From NCBI GenBank assembly GCA_027257055.1, contig JAPVLO010000039.1, positions 6,974,501 to 7,038,500 on the forward strand: a stretch of 64,000 bases of DNA, given 5' to 3'. The position numbers and the translations under genes were made by a program. This DNA comes from Cephalopachus bancanus (Eukaryota > Chordata > Mammalia > Primates > Tarsiidae). Of this stretch, positions 34,840 through 46,835 are shown piece after piece (the first letter of the stretch is position 1; the number at the start of each line of letters is the position of its first letter). A model generated the notes under the pieces. It was not told where the DNA came from. It saw only the letters and a list, made by a program, of their open reading frames with translations, and did not search any database.

Positions 34840-36245
34840 TTTTGGACCATGTGGCCTTCGGTGGGGTAACTGGAAACTAGATTTGTGGGACTGGAGTGCG
34901 GAGGTTGTCCGTATGGCCGGTGATGTCACCCAGGACATTAAACATGCATCCTCAGGGGTGATCTCTGGGCAGGATCCACATCCTCTCCAATATGACAGTG
35001 ACTGTAGGGGGATGTCATGGGGGCAGGACAGCTTGATTAGCGGCAGGGACCTCAGAGCAACAGGCGGAGAAGGGGCTGGAATTCAGTTTTCCCGTCACTT
35101 CTGTCCTCCAATGACCACATGAATGCCAGCTGCTATGGCCAGGCAAGTCCACAGATTTTGCTTTGAGAAATGGTGACTATTCTGAGACTAGCAAAGTCCT
35201 GCAGGGATCATGCATGGCAGGGGCTGGACTTTTCCCCTCCCAGAAGCTCCCAAGAGGGGGTGAGGCAGAGCATGTTGTGGAACCATCCAAGGATCAACCA
35301 TCTGTCATCCCACCCCCAGCTTGTCTCTGCCCCTTGCCCACAGTCCCAAGCCCCACCCACCCCGTGGCACCCTGTCTCCTAGAGCTCCGGAGGGAAAGTC
35401 CACAGCACCCCCCTGGCAGCCCCAGTGCTGGAAGCAGCCAACCCATGGTCCTTGCACATGGTCGCTCCCCTGGCGGACGGGCCCAGAAGTGGCACCTGGG
35501 ACCACAGGTGTCCACAGAGGCCAATCCCAGCATGAGTCCCAACCAGGTATGTCCCTTTGTGGGGAATCGTCCTCTACGTCTGCTTACGAATCCTCGCCCT
35601 GGGAACAGACTAGGGGCCTCGGTCACGCCTCACAACCCCTCAACAGGTCCAGCGATGGGAGACTCCAGCCCCTTTCCGTGTTCTGTGTAGGGAGCTGTTC
35701 CACTTGGGATGGAGGTGACACCCCTCCCACCTGCTTCCAGCAGGGGCAGGAGGAGAAGCAGAAGGGTCCCAGGTCAACGCCCTGAGGCCTGCTTGAGCTC
35801 CCAGGAGGACTCTGCTTTTCCGGGAATAGACACTGTTTCTAGAAATGAAATCCGTGGACTCTCTCCCACCCTCACCTTGCCTGGCCACAGTAGCTGGTGT
35901 CCTTGTGGAAGGTTAGAGGACAGACCTGACAGGGAAACTGAACTCCAGCCCCTCCTCAACCTTTTGCTCTGAGGTTCCCGCAGCTTATAAAACTGTCCTA
36001 CTCCCACAACATCCCCCTACAGTCACTGTCACATTGGAGGGGACACAGACCCAGCCCAGAGACCACACCTGAGGACCCATGTCCCACATTTGGTGTGACA
36101 CCAGCGGCCACATGGATGATCTTCACACTCCAGGCCCCACAACCTAGTTTCTGGCCACCCAACCCAAGGTCACACAGTCCAACCCCATCCTGGGCCCAGA
36201 ACTGCCTCCCCTTCAGCCTGACGCCCTCCTCTCCCTAGACACCCC
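34840..36245. repeat. Palindromic (inverted-repeat) centre between IL32 copies A and B
   Basis: About 34790-35160 read in reverse complement matches 35790-36245. Shared blocks include CATCCCCCTACAGTCACTGT, TTGCTCTGAGG(T/G)(C/T)CC and ACCCTCCTCTCCCTAG / GCCCTCCTCTCCCTAG. The middle (35.3-35.7 kb) matches 62.34-62.6 kb in inverted orientation. This is the head-to-head junction. Confidence 0.85.
35988..35998 (+). promoter_or_regulatory. TATA-like motif upstream of IL32 copy B
   Basis: CTTATAAAACT on the + strand in the arm leading to copy B. The homologous place in copy D reads CTTAATATG, so the motif is not conserved; weak evidence only. Confidence 0.25.
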
Positions 36246-37136
36246 CTCCAGGCAGGCACCCTGGAGTTTCCACAGCTTCCCCTTGGAGAACAGTGGGCTC
36301 CATGAGTTAAATGCTTGTGGAATGATGGTGGACCGAACACTCCCTCAGACTAGCCACTGCTTTCTCAGCACTCCTTGGTGGCCCTAATTCTTGGGTGATG
36401 AGTGGTAGACCCTGAAACACCTCATTTACCTTGTAGCCCTGGGAAAGAATGCTGGGCTGGGATACTGGGGCATGAGGAGAAGGTGGATCAGACTCTTTGG
36501 GGCTGGGAGAAGCCCACGGGGTGCCGGACATGCTGGGCCCAGTGCCTCATGGCCACCTTCAGGGTCAGGAGAAGTCAGGAGAGCCTGGTCAGCAGAATGC
36601 CTGGCCCCATCCTGTCTTGAGGGCAGATCCCCATCACTGCCAGCCACCCCTACCACCTGCACAGGCCCCTGACCTCGATGGCCCTCTCCTGGCTCTTGTA
36701 TGTCCTGCTTCCTCCTGGAGTCCAGCATACCTCCCTTCAAGGACCTGGTCAGATTCCTCTGCATGGCCACCCTCACCTTGCTGACTCTACTCTCCTGAGC
36801 CCTGAGAGTTCCCCCAGGCTGCCCTCCAAGTTGGGTCTTCCCTCTGTCTCTCCCCCTCTCAGGCTGCTGGGGTTGGGGTAGCAACCCCTTCCCGGGATCA
36901 GAGGGTCCCACTCCAGCTCAGAGAGCCAAGGGGCCCAGGCCAGGGACAGGTCCTCATCCCTCCCGGGGCCCTTAGACCTCTGCCTCTTTCCTGTAGGTGC
37001 TATATCGTCTGTCTGTCTCCTCTGTCTTTGTCCCTCTCCTGTCTGCCTGTCTCTTATCTGTCTCCACCCCTGTCTTTTGTTTCTCTCTCTTTTGCTTTCT
37101 CTTTCTCTCACCCATCAGCCTGGCCTCCTGCGCCAG

Positions 37137-37246
37137 GGGAGGCTCCACCCTCCTCACCCCTTCTCGCGCTCTGCTCTAAAACCTGCCACACCCCCTTTGG
37201 AGCACAAAGCAGCTGGCCCTTGTGCCAGGAGGACAGCAAGGAGAAG
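37137..37246 (+). other. IL32: Candidate noncoding first exon, upstream unit of copy B
   Basis: Begins after a long pyrimidine tract plus CTGCGCCAG and ends GAGAAG|GTGACT. The same layout occurs at 38041-38149, in copy C and in copy D. It may instead mark a transcription start; inference. Confidence 0.4.
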
Positions 37247-38040
37247 GTGACTGACTCCACAGAGTCATCGTGGGGTAGAGAGGATCTGGGGTCTCTAAGG
37301 CTGAGGACACGGTGGCAGCAGGTTGTGAGGAAGGAGCATCTCCGAGACACTTTTCTCATACTTGTTTCTGTCCAGCAGGCCCTAGGAAAGAGTGCTGAGC
37401 TGGGAGGCTGGGGCATGGGGAGGAGAGGGAGGCCGAGCTAGGTGGGGGAAGAAGCCCATGGGGTGCCCAGGACTACTGGGCCCAGGGCCCCATGGCCACC
37501 TTCGTGGTCAGCAAGCCCCATCCTGTCTTGAAGGCAGACCCTCATCACTGCCAGCTATCCCTGGCGCCTGCATAGACCCCTGATCTCGATGGCTGCCTCC
37601 TGGGTCTTGCAGGTCCTGCCTTCTTCTGGAGCTGGGCACACCTCCCTGCAAGGACCTTGTCAGATTCCTCAGCAAGCCCACCCCCACCTTACTGACTCCA
37701 CTCTCCTGAGCCCCGGGAGTTCCCCCAGACTGCCCTCTAAGTCTGGCCTTCCCTCTGTCCCTCCCCCTCTCAGGCTGCAGGGGTTGGGGGAGCAGCCCTT
37801 TCCTGGGCTCAGAGGGTCCCACTCCAGCTCAGAGAACGAAGGGGTCCGCGCCAGTGATGGGTCTCACCCCTCCCAGAACCCTTAGACCTCTGCCTCTGTC
37901 CTGTGGGCTCTGTCTGTCTCTGTCTTTGTCTCTTTCCTGTCTGCCTGTCTCTTGTCTGTCTCTGTCCCTCGCTTCTGTCTCTGTCTCTGTCCCTTTCACT
38001 TTCTCTTGCTCTCACCCATCAGCCTGGCCTCCTGCCCCAG

Positions 38041-38149
38041 GGGAGGCTCCACCCTCTACCTCTCCTCCCTGCTTTGCTCTCAACCCAGCCACGCCCCCTC
38101 CTGGAGCACAAACCAGCTGGTCCTTGTGCCAGGCAACAGGGAGGAGAAG
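38041..38149 (+). other. IL32: Candidate noncoding first exon of IL32 copy B
   Basis: Preceded by a pyrimidine tract and CTGCCCCAG, ending GAGAAG|GTGACA, 83 bp before the start exon. Conserved in position in C (57460-57564, minus). Confidence 0.45.
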
Positions 38150-39655
38150 GTGACAGACGCGTGAAGTCATTGCGGGGTAGGGGGATCTGGGGTCCCTGAG
38201 GCCAAGGTTTTCTCACACCTGTTCCTCCCCAGCAAGCCCCAGCACCTGGAATTCCGTGTCGCCATGAGCTACTTCGTAGTGAGTGGGAGCAGGTGATGAA
38301 GACGGGCCCTGGAACCCCATGTTCCCGTGTTCCCAGAGCGCGCCCCCTCCCACCCGCAGCAGCCTCGCCCTGCTCACCCCTCCAGATCCACTTGCCTGGG
38401 TCTCACTTGCCGTGGGGGAGGATGGTGGGGACTCAGGGATGGTGGGCAGGGCGGACCTCCCAGGCAGGTGACCCGTGCAGTTGCACACAGCCCTAATCAC
38501 CTGAGCTCGGTGGGTGAGTGCTCTGCTGTCACCATCCTGAAGTTCTGAGACTCACTGACGAGCAGTCCCACGGGTTCATTTTGCTGTGAGCCCTTCCGGT
38601 TACGTGGCAGGTCCCAGTCATGGGGCCAGAACTGCAGTCAGGAGGGAAATTATGGGGGCAGCGCTGGGTGTGTGCATTTGTGTGGACGCACCTGAAAAAA
38701 GGCTCTAAATGTGGACGTGCTTCAAGCATTTCCCATGTGTGTGTGTGTGTCAGAGCTCAGTCAGGGACTCCCTGGTGACAAGGAGTATAGTTATGGGCTA
38801 AGGGTGCTCTTTGAGTCATTAGAGTCACCTGTTTGGGGAGAGCTGGAGAAGGCAGGTCTGCAGCATGAGAGGAAACCCAGATCCCACATGCCCTCACACC
38901 CTGGGAAACCTGGGGTGGGGACAGTGCTTCTCTGGAAATTGTCAAAATGTTCCTCTCTGGAGCTGGGCTGACCCAAGAGCGGGACATGTCTCTTCCTCTC
39001 TTCCTGGGTGCCCCCAAACTTGAGGTCCCCAGTCCTTCCACTGTCCCCACCCCAAATGTGAGGCCCACCAGATCTTCCAGAGAGCTGTGGGACTTGTGAC
39101 AACGAGGTATTCCAGAGCTCAGTGGCTGGGCCCAGGTTCAGGAAGGTGACATGCAGGGTGATGGGTTGCTCCCGCTGGCCAGCACAGTATTTCTCTGGCC
39201 CTATTTCATGTAGATTGGGCTGGCGTGATGTCACCAAAGTGTGTAGACAGATGACTTACCAACAATATTTATCCAGGGCCTGGCATACTCTGTGAGTGGC
39301 ATTGATCACTCGGTGACCTGGGAAGCCAGGCTTGTCCAACTGCCAGGCTGGTGCCTTAACACAGGACTCATGGGGAAGTCTTTGGGGTGTCTCCTGCCTC
39401 TGGGTCCACACAAGTGTCTGGGGGTGAGAATGGTCATGTGCTGTAGGTTGGTCGTAGGGGAGAGCAACCAATGCAGGTGGACCCTCCAGGTGCCCCTTGG
39501 TCTCTGTGGACGCCCTGGAGAGACGGGGCCGCTGTTCCCCTCCCCATCCCTAAATACCCCTCCCTCGCCCAACTCTCACCTGGGACCGTAGAGGGTGTGG
39601 GGAGAGCAAGCTGATCCAGCCCACTCTGATGCAGCATTCAAGCATTCATCATCCT

Positions 39656-39657
<2 letters not shown>

Positions 39658-39700
<43 letters not shown>
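39658..39700. repeat. (GT)n microsatellite in IL32 copy B
   Basis: GT run of about 43 bp, the inverted counterpart of the CA runs in copy A's array units. Confidence 0.95.
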
Positions 39701-39701
<1 letters not shown>

Positions 39702-40093
39702 ATGTAGCTTCTATGGGAGGTCAAGGTCACAAGGGCCTGAGTGTCACCGTTATTTCCACAGATCAACCACGATGACCTTGAGCCTGTGAAGGCCACAGTG
39801 GTAACGGCCTTCCCTCATATGTTCATGGTGGTGGGAGGGGGCCTGGGTTCTCAGCCTTGACACTGAGGACATTCCATCCCTACTGGGACCCAGGAGGGAA
39901 AGGTTTCAGGCTTTTTTTTTAACCCCTATTCTGTCTGTTTTCATAGCAACAGGAATTTGACAAATTCCTTAATACAATGCTATATTCAGACTCAAGATCT
40001 GGACAGGTACCAAGTTAGATATCCCCCCCCCCAAGTCTCTCCATAATTTGGGGTCTTCACAATGACAGCTGTAAGGGCACTACCTCAGGCTTC

Positions 40094-40387
40094 TTTTTTT
40101 TTTTTTGAGTTGGAGTCTCACTCTGTCACCCAGACTGAAGTGCAGTGGCCTCTCCCGGCCACCGCAGCCTCGACCTGCTGGGCTCTGGCGATCCTTCCGC
40201 CTCAGCCTTCCAAGTAGCTGGAACTACAGGTGTGCACGCTACCACGCCCGGCTAATTTTTTGATTTATTGTAGAGATGAGGTCTCGCCAACTTGCCCAGG
40301 CGGGTCTCGAACCCGCGGGCTCAGGCAATCCCCTCACCTCGGCCTCCCAAAGCGCTAGGATTACAGGCTGAGCCACCAAGCCTGGCC
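40094..40387 (-). mobile_element. Young Alu, antisense, in an IL32 copy B intron
   Basis: Target duplication TACCTCAGGCTTCTT on both sides (about 40080-40094 and 40388-40402). Confidence 0.92.
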
Positions 40388-41179
40388 ATACCTCAGGCTT
40401 CTTATCCTCTCCACTGGACAAATCCTTTCGACCCACTGAGTCCTCGGCTCACACCCATGTGGCAGGTGAGTGCACGGCTGGGGAGGGGTCCAAAGGCCAG
40501 CGAGACCAAGGGAGTGTCCAAGCCCTTCAACAGGAATCCCAGACATGGTCCCCAGGCTCCTGGCTAGACCAGTTTGGGGTGTATGTGGGAGCTGAGACCT
40601 GGCTGGGCTTGAGGACAGGCTGGGGCGAGGGAGGCTGGGGGCCTGGGACCGAGTGATTTGTTCTCAACAAGTTGAGTCAAGCCTGGCAGAGCTGGAGGTG
40701 AGTTGTGGCCTTACCCCATTCACAGGGTTTCGTCCCCAGGACTTAGGCTCCCCAGGGTGTTGGGCTTGGGCTCCTGGTACCCTTGTGATTCACTTGGACC
40801 CATGGAAGGTCACAGAGGGGACCATAGCAGGCAAGAGCAGGCTTGCACCCTCCTCTCCCCAGGGCTTGTTGATGCCATCAAGGCTCAATATCAGAGAAAC
40901 AACATAGCGAGTTTGAGGCGCCAACCTCAGCTTCCCACCTTCCCCTCACCCACTGGCTTTTCTTGCTTAAGGTGCTGGCACGTGTATACCTGGAGCCCCT
41001 GAGCTGGTGGTGAAGGGCCAGGAGCGGTAGCCTCCCCCAGCACACAAGGGCAAGAGCCCTGCTCTCCACTCAGTGTACAATGGCGCCTTGTGGGGATTGA
41101 GGGTCAGGGCTTCTGGGAGAAGTCTCTTCATGTCTTGGGCTATTGGCAGGAATCCAATTTCCTTCTTTCTTTCTTGTTT

Positions 41180-41335
41180 TTCCTTTTTTTTTTTTTAGTT
41201 GAAGTCGCCCAGCTCGGAGTGCAATGACACGGCCACAGCTGCTGCAGCCTTGACCTGCTGGGCTAGGCGGTGCTCCTGCCTCAGGCTTTTTCAGCCGGGA
41301 TTACGAGCATGCATCACCACGCTCAGCTACAGGAA
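41180..41335 (-). repeat. Diverged partial Alu, antisense
   Basis: T run plus GTTGAAGTCGCCCAGCTCGG, then CTGCAGCCTTGACCTGCTGG and a short right end. Confidence 0.6.
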
Positions 41336-42009
41336 GCCAACAGCTGTAGGCTTCTGTCTCCCTGACTCTTGCAAAGGCTGACAGACCTTGGTGGGGTCAG
41401 GGCCTGGGGCTTCACCCCCCTCCCCTTTCAGACCCTGAATGCTCCTTCCCCTCCTTCTGCAAGATTCCACTCCCTTACCTCAGGAAGTAAGACCGGAATT
41501 GAAAACAGAGTCCAGGACCCCTTGTCCAGAAAGATAATGATCCTAGGGCCCAGGGATCCTCTGTCCAGGAAGATAAGGAACCAGGGCAGAGGAGCTGAAA
41601 GACAGCTTTGTGACATGGTATAGAGCCTGTTAAAAGTCACACTTGGGCACTTGCAGAAGAAGGGGCAGGACTTGTGGGCCTGGATCAAGGAGAAGGTGGG
41701 GGGACTTGTCCCATGTGGTGAAGTGCATCTGCCGCATCTTAAGAAGACATACTGCTCTCTGGCAGGATCTTCATATCATACTTGCAGGCCCAGGGAGCCC
41801 ACTAGATGGGTGGGGGAGAGCATAGGTACACCCCGAGGCCCTCTGAATCCCACTTACCTGAATGAACCTTCTGTCACCACCTCTGTCCTCCTGTCTGTGG
41901 ACCTGCCCTTGGCCCTCACCCTCAGCTTCTCCTGTGCCTGGTGTTCCCATCCCACCCAAGATAACTTCCCTACTGACTTACCTCCTGCAAGTCTGACCTG
42001 TGGCTCTCA

Positions 42010-43165
42010 CTCTGGTGTCTTAATAAAAGTTGCTTTGGTGGAAACCCATGCCTGCCTTGAGCCTGCTGTGCAGGTCCAGGAAGATAGGTTGGGGTTGATG
42101 GGAGGCAGGGGCCAATGGTTGCAGGGGAGACTGTGGTTCTGAGCACCCAGGCCAGGGCTCCAGCTTGGGTGAGCCAAGACAAGCCACCCGACCTCTCTCA
42201 TCTCCAAGATTGGCATGGTCACCTGCCGTGGTGGGTCTGTGCTGAGGACTTCAGCCTGGGGTGTGTTGGTCACAGTGCCTGAGGACAGGAGGGGGTCCAT
42301 GGATGCCCACTCCTGGGGCAGCAGAGACCTGAGTCTGAGGGGGCTTCGACTTATGCTTTTCTTCTGGTGGCCCCTGTTTCTGCCCTCAGCACTCCAGCTG
42401 GGCTGGGACCACAGAAAGTCCTTGGATTTCACCCAGGTACAGAGACCTTGGGAACACAGGCAAAGAGGGGCCCAGGAGCAGCCCACCTGGCCAGGGCTGA
42501 AGGCACAGCAGGGAGAAGGCAGAGGGCAGACCTCTGAGTCTGAGAACTCACACCCCCTTGCAATGTAGACACTGGGGACAGCCAGGAGCCAGGCCTGGTG
42601 GGGATAGCAGGTCTCACCATTTCTAGGCCAACTTCAGGGCCCTGGAGGAGGCTACACCCTCTTCTCCACTTTCTACCTCAGGCTGACTTACACAGGCTGG
42701 CCTCTTCATTCAGGGGTGTTTTGGCAGCAGCCAGCCGCTGCTGAGATAAAGATGGGGGTGGAGAGGGCTTGACCTGTCCTGTCCTGGCCTGGGGTTCTGG
42801 GGCCCTGACCTGTGGGTTGAGCAGGAAACAGGAGGAAGACAGGGGTCAGGGCCCATCGAGGAGGAAACACCTGAGAGGGAGGCTCCCTGACATTCTGTCC
42901 TATACCTGAGCCCCCTGTCTCAGATATAGAGGGGGCTGCTGCAGGACGTGGACAACGTGGGGAGGGGCTTAGAGGCCTGAGGGCCACCAGGACCAGAAAT
43001 ATTTCCATAGGTCAGTATGCCACTCCCTCCTCTGACCATGGACTATTGGAATGACCTCGATGTTTAGAGTAACCATCCCTGGGGTCCAGCTAGAGTTCAG
43101 CAGGGGAAAGGGCTGACAGTGACCCTGACATTAGCTCTGGTGGCCCTGAGAATCCTGAGGGGACC
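42010..43165 (+). repeat. Copy B 3' flank, inverted copy of the A and C flanks
   Basis: Reverse complement of 22560-23720 and, over 42015-42765, of 53035-53790. This gives the tail-to-tail relation of B and C. Confidence 0.85.
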
Positions 43166-43447
43166 TTTCCTTCTTCCAAACTTGTCCCCTTGTAAGCCAA
43201 AAATGAAATTCTAAGTCCCTAAATAGCCTGAATGGATCCCTCTGAACCAAGGGAAAACTGAAAAACTATATTCCAGGTTATGTCAGAAAAGAGAAATATA
43301 TATTTTTGACATTTTTTGAAACAGCCCTGCCAAATTAGTTGTTTCGGAGAAATATTTGCATCTGTAGAGAATTTCCAAGAACATGGTCAGGTCTGTCCCC
43401 TTCCAGGTCTGCAGGGTTCCAGGAAAGATGATCTGAGAGTCTGACAC

Positions 43448-43745
43448 CTCTTTTTTTTTCAAGTTGGGAATCTCATTCTGTCACACACACACACTGGAGT
43501 GCAGTGGTAGGATCACAACTCACCAAAGCCCTAGCCTCAGCCTCTTAGGTTCAGGTGATCCTCCCGCTTCAGCTTCCCAAGTAGTTGGACTACAGGCAGA
43601 TGACATCATGCCCGGCTAAATTTTTGTAGAGAGAAGGTCTCCCTATGTGACCTGTGTCAAGGCTGCTCTGGATCTCTTGGGCTCAAGCAATCATCCCACC
43701 TGGACCCCCCTCAAATTTCTGGAATTGCAGCCCTAAGCCATAGCA
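43448..43745 (-). repeat. Old Alu-like SINE, antisense
   Basis: GAGTGCAGTGGTAGGATCAC through CAAGTAGTTGGACTACAGGC; heavily diverged. Confidence 0.65.
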
Positions 43746-43749
43746 CCCC

Positions 43750-44390
43750 CTATTAACCCCCTCACAGCCCCCCTCCCAATCTCTGCTTAGTCTGACACAT
43801 TTGAAGTCTTCTGAATAAGGAACATTTGCCATCTAGTCTCAGGGCTGTCACTTACCTATGAGCTCTCATCTACACAAGGACAGTGGTCTCCACAACCTCC
43901 TCATATCTTAACTCAGACATTTCTTTCTACTGATTTCTTTAGGCACCAGCTTAACTCTCTCAACTGTCAACTAAAGGATCTCTAAACACACCTATGACAT
44001 GTGAACCCTTGCTTCAAGATGTCCTGCCTTATGGCTGACCCAAACATTCCTCACATGCATTGATCTATGTCCTCGCCTGCACACTTCCACCTCCCTAAAA
44101 CATATGAAAATAGTCTGTAATCCAACCACCCTGGTGTGTGTTCTCAGGACCTCACGGGACTGTGATTTGGGCCATGGTTTAGGGTAACACACACTGAGTG
44201 ACAACATGAGCACATACTGGATATGGCCCCAAGCAGGAGGTTGGAGCCTGGAAGGAGGTCCTGGGGGTGGCCAACACAGGATTACCACTCCCCTCTGGCT
44301 CCACGTCTGGGCATGCAGGCCTCACTGAGGCCGACGGCTGAGTGTCCTTGGTGTTGCTGACCACATCTGGCCGCTGTGCACAGGGGGTCT
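43750..44390. other. Intergenic, nothing recognised
   Basis: No exon or repeat identified with confidence. Confidence 0.35.
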
Positions 44391-44391
44391 T

Positions 44392-44645
44392 CTTTTTTTT
44401 TTTTTTTTTTTTGAGTAGGAGTCTCACTCTGCTGCTCAGGCTGGAGTGCAGTGGCACACTCACAGCCACTGTAGCCTGTACCTGGCTAATATTTTGAGTT
44501 ATTGCAGAAACGTATGAAAACATTATGTAATCCAACCAAGGTCTTGCCAAGTTGCCCAAGTTGGTCTTGAACCCCTTGGGTCAGTCAATCCTTTCACCTC
44601 AGCCTCCCAGAGTGCTGAGATTACAAGTGTGAGCCATCTCACCTG
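44392..44645 (-). repeat. Alu, antisense, internally rearranged
   Basis: GAGTAGGAGTCTCACTCTGC start. About 70 bp of the middle is missing and replaced by text (CATTATGTAATCCAACCA) resembling flanking sequence at about 44100. Confidence 0.75.
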
Positions 44646-44780
44646 GTCTCGCAGCCATTTTGTGTATATGCAATATATGTATAAATGCCTTCTCACAACA
44701 CCTGTGCACTAGAAATGCTACACTTTTCATTCTTAGCCCCACACACTGCCCTATGTAAGATGAATATAACCTATGTGCCT

Positions 44781-45069
44781 TTTTTTTTTTGAGTTGGAGT
44801 CTCACTCTGTCACCCAGACTGGAGTGCAGTGGCACGCTCCCGGCCACCGCAGCCTCAACCTGCTGGGTTCCAGAGATCCTTCCGCCTCAGCCTTCCAAGT
44901 AGCTGGAACTACAGGCGTGTGCTACCACTCCCGGCTAATTTTTTGATTTATTGTAGAGATGAGGTCTCGCCAAGTTGCCCAGACAGGTGTCGAACCCGCG
45001 GGCTCAGGCAATTCACTCACCTCGGCCTCCCAAAGCGTGGGATTACAGGCTGAGCCACCGAGCCCGGCT
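44781..45069 (-). mobile_element. Young Alu, antisense
   Basis: Target duplication CCTATGTGCCTTTT at about 44771-44784 and 45070-45083. Confidence 0.92.
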
Positions 45070-45380
45070 CCTATGTGCCTTTTACCATTGGAACTGAATT
45101 GCCTGGACCACCCTCCCTGTAATTAACTTTCCGAATAAAGTCCATGTGTTATTTATTGTCTCTATGTCATTTCTTCAGCATCTGGGACATAGCACCTTCC
45201 CTTTGAGGGTCTTTGGGGGTCCTGCACTACACATGGTCACTCATATTTAGCTCTTTAAATATTTTATGGAGTTTGACTTTTTGTCAACACTAGTCTCTTT
45301 GGCTTTTGGGAGACCAGAGATTGTTTTGCATTGTGGGAAAAGTTTCACCTTGCCATATATAAAAAGATGCACTCTTAGCG

Positions 45381-45668
45381 GTCAGGAGTGGTGGCTCTTG
45401 CCTGTAATCTCAGGACTTTGGGAGGCTGAGGTGAGAAGATCACTTGAGCCCAGGAGTTTGAGACCAGCCTGGGCAACATAGTGAGACCTCGTCTCTACAA
45501 ATAAATAAATAAGCTGGGCACCATGGTCATGCCTGTAGTCCCAGCTGCTTGGGAACCTGAGGTGGAAGGATCCCCTGAGCCTAGGAGGTTGAAGCTGTGG
45601 TGAGCCTTGTGAGCGCCACTTCACTCTGGCCTGGGTGACAGAGTGAGACTCTGACTCAAAACCCAAAA
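45381..45668 (+). repeat. Alu (AluJ-like), sense
   Basis: GTCAGGAGTGGTGGCTCTTG start, GACCAGCCTGGGCAACATAG, tail AAAATAAAATAAAA. Confidence 0.87.
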
Positions 45669-45669
45669 T

Positions 45670-46235
45670 AAAATAAAACTATTGTGTAAAAGAAACATAC
45701 TCCTTTAGGAAATTTCCATTTGAAATAGTGTCTGCCTGTTGTTTTAAATTCATACATCATCACACCTTTTCATCGCGTACCTTTGTTTAAAGCGCTTTTC
45801 TGAGAGACTTCCTACAAAAAAATTTGTTGATGAGTAAGTGTATGATGACTGCATGCAGAGGCACGACTTTCTCACTGACTACCTCAAATAAAGCACACAA
45901 TGTACTGTTAGATAACCTAGAATAAATGATAATTTCATATTTTTTTAAAACTGCTTTTCCTAACCATCTTAACTGAAATATACCATTTCCCCCTTTGGTT
46001 TAAGCAAATAACGGTACTAGAATAGGAGATGGGATTTTGAAAACTGGCAAATGAAAATCTTATGAATCTACAAAATCTGCTTCTGTCTCTTTGTCTACGT
46101 ATTTATGTAGGTCATGCCTATGTGACGTTTGACTACCAAAATGTATGAAACACATCTAACTAATTAATTTGTAAAAGTAAAGGCTGAAGTCAAATATTTT
46201 CTCAGCAAAATAGAAACTTTAAGTCAAATGACTTT
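45670..46235. other. AT-rich intergenic stretch
   Basis: No exon or named repeat recognised; small open frames are chance. Confidence 0.35.
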
Positions 46236-46520
46236 AGGCCGGGCACTGTGGCCCATGGCTGTAACCTCAGTACTTTGGAAGGCCTAGGCAGAAAAATTGC
46301 TTGAGCCCAGGAATCTGACCAGCCTGGGCAACATGGGGAGACCTAGTTTCTACAATAAATCAAAAAATTAGCTAGTTGTGGTGGCACTCATCTGTGGTTC
46401 AGCTATGGAAAGCTGAGGTGGAAAGGTTGAAGCTGTGTTGAAGCTGTGCTCAGGTGATCTTTCCACCTCATGAGCATGCCACTGCACTCCGACCTGGGCG
46501 ACAGAGTGAGATGTCAACTA
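46236..46520 (+). repeat. Alu, sense, diverged
   Basis: GGCCGGGCACTGTGGCCCAT start, ending GGGCGACAGAGTGAGATGTC. Confidence 0.8.
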
Positions 46521-46542
46521 TTAAAAAGAAAAAAAAAAAAAA

Positions 46543-46834
46543 AAGCCGGGCTCGGTGGCTCAGCCTGTAATCCCGCGCCTTTGGGAGGCTGAGGTGAGTG
46601 GATTGCCTGAGCCCGCGGGTTCGAGACCCGCCTGGGCAGCGAGACCTCATCTCTACAATAAATCAAAAAATCAGCCGGGCGTGGCAGCGCAGGCCTGTAA
46701 TTCCGGCTACTCGGAAGGCTGAGGCGGAAGGATCGCCGGAGCCCAGCAGGTCGAGGCTGCGGTGGCTGGGAGCGGCCACTGCACTCCAGTCTGGGCGAGC
46801 GAGTGAGACTCCAACTCAAAAAGAAAAAAAAAGC
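46543..46834 (+). mobile_element. Young Alu, sense, abutting the NOP56 retrocopy
   Basis: Starts GCCGGGCTCGGTGGCTCAGC and ends in a short A-rich tail. The NOP56 text begins directly after that tail. Confidence 0.92.
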
Positions 46835-46835
46835 A

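Larger units (their letters stand above)
36437..38232 (+). repeat. Tandem duplication (~942 bp) of the IL32 5' region upstream of copy B
   Basis: Unit 1 begins at 36437 and unit 2 at 37379, both with GAAAGA(A/G)TGCTG(G/A)GCTGGGA. Each unit includes a CTGTCT-rich pyrimidine tract and a candidate noncoding exon. Copy C has one such unit, D at least one, A none. Confidence 0.88.
38041..42027 (+). pseudogene. IL32: IL32 copy B: intact N-terminal exons, broken C-terminal exon
   Basis: Exons on the + strand: 38233-38278 (ATG 38264, peptide MSYFV, donor GTA|GTGAGT); 39762-39800 (INHDDLEPVKATV); 39947-40006 (QQEFDKFLNTMLYSDSRSGQ); 40671-40697 (VESSLAELE, compare human VMSSLAELE); one exon from 40863; then a C-terminal exon about 41470-41815 and AATAAA at 42022-42027. 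The first three exons join cleanly in frame. The acceptor of the nine-codon exon is changed (CAACAG to CAACAA), and the helical exon has a one-base loss before an in-frame TAG (near 41617) where copy C reads CTG. Downstream helix text (LQKKGQDLWAWIKEKV) is still recognisable. Most likely a pseudogene, or a gene making a short N-terminal product by retained introns as human isoforms do. Confidence 0.7.

Noticed and set aside
35163..35785. 175- and 154-codon + frames as a new gene between IL32 copies A and B
   Set aside because: They lie in the palindromic centre; the homologous centre at 62.3-62.6 kb does not keep the frames, and no splice or domain evidence exists.
35988..35998. Functional TATA box for IL32 copy B
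   Set aside because: Not conserved in copy D and about 2 kb upstream of the start exon; kept only as a low-confidence motif.
44512..44540. Templated insertion inside an Alu from flanking sequence at about 44100
   Set aside because: Similarity is only about 27 bp with several mismatches; too weak to claim.
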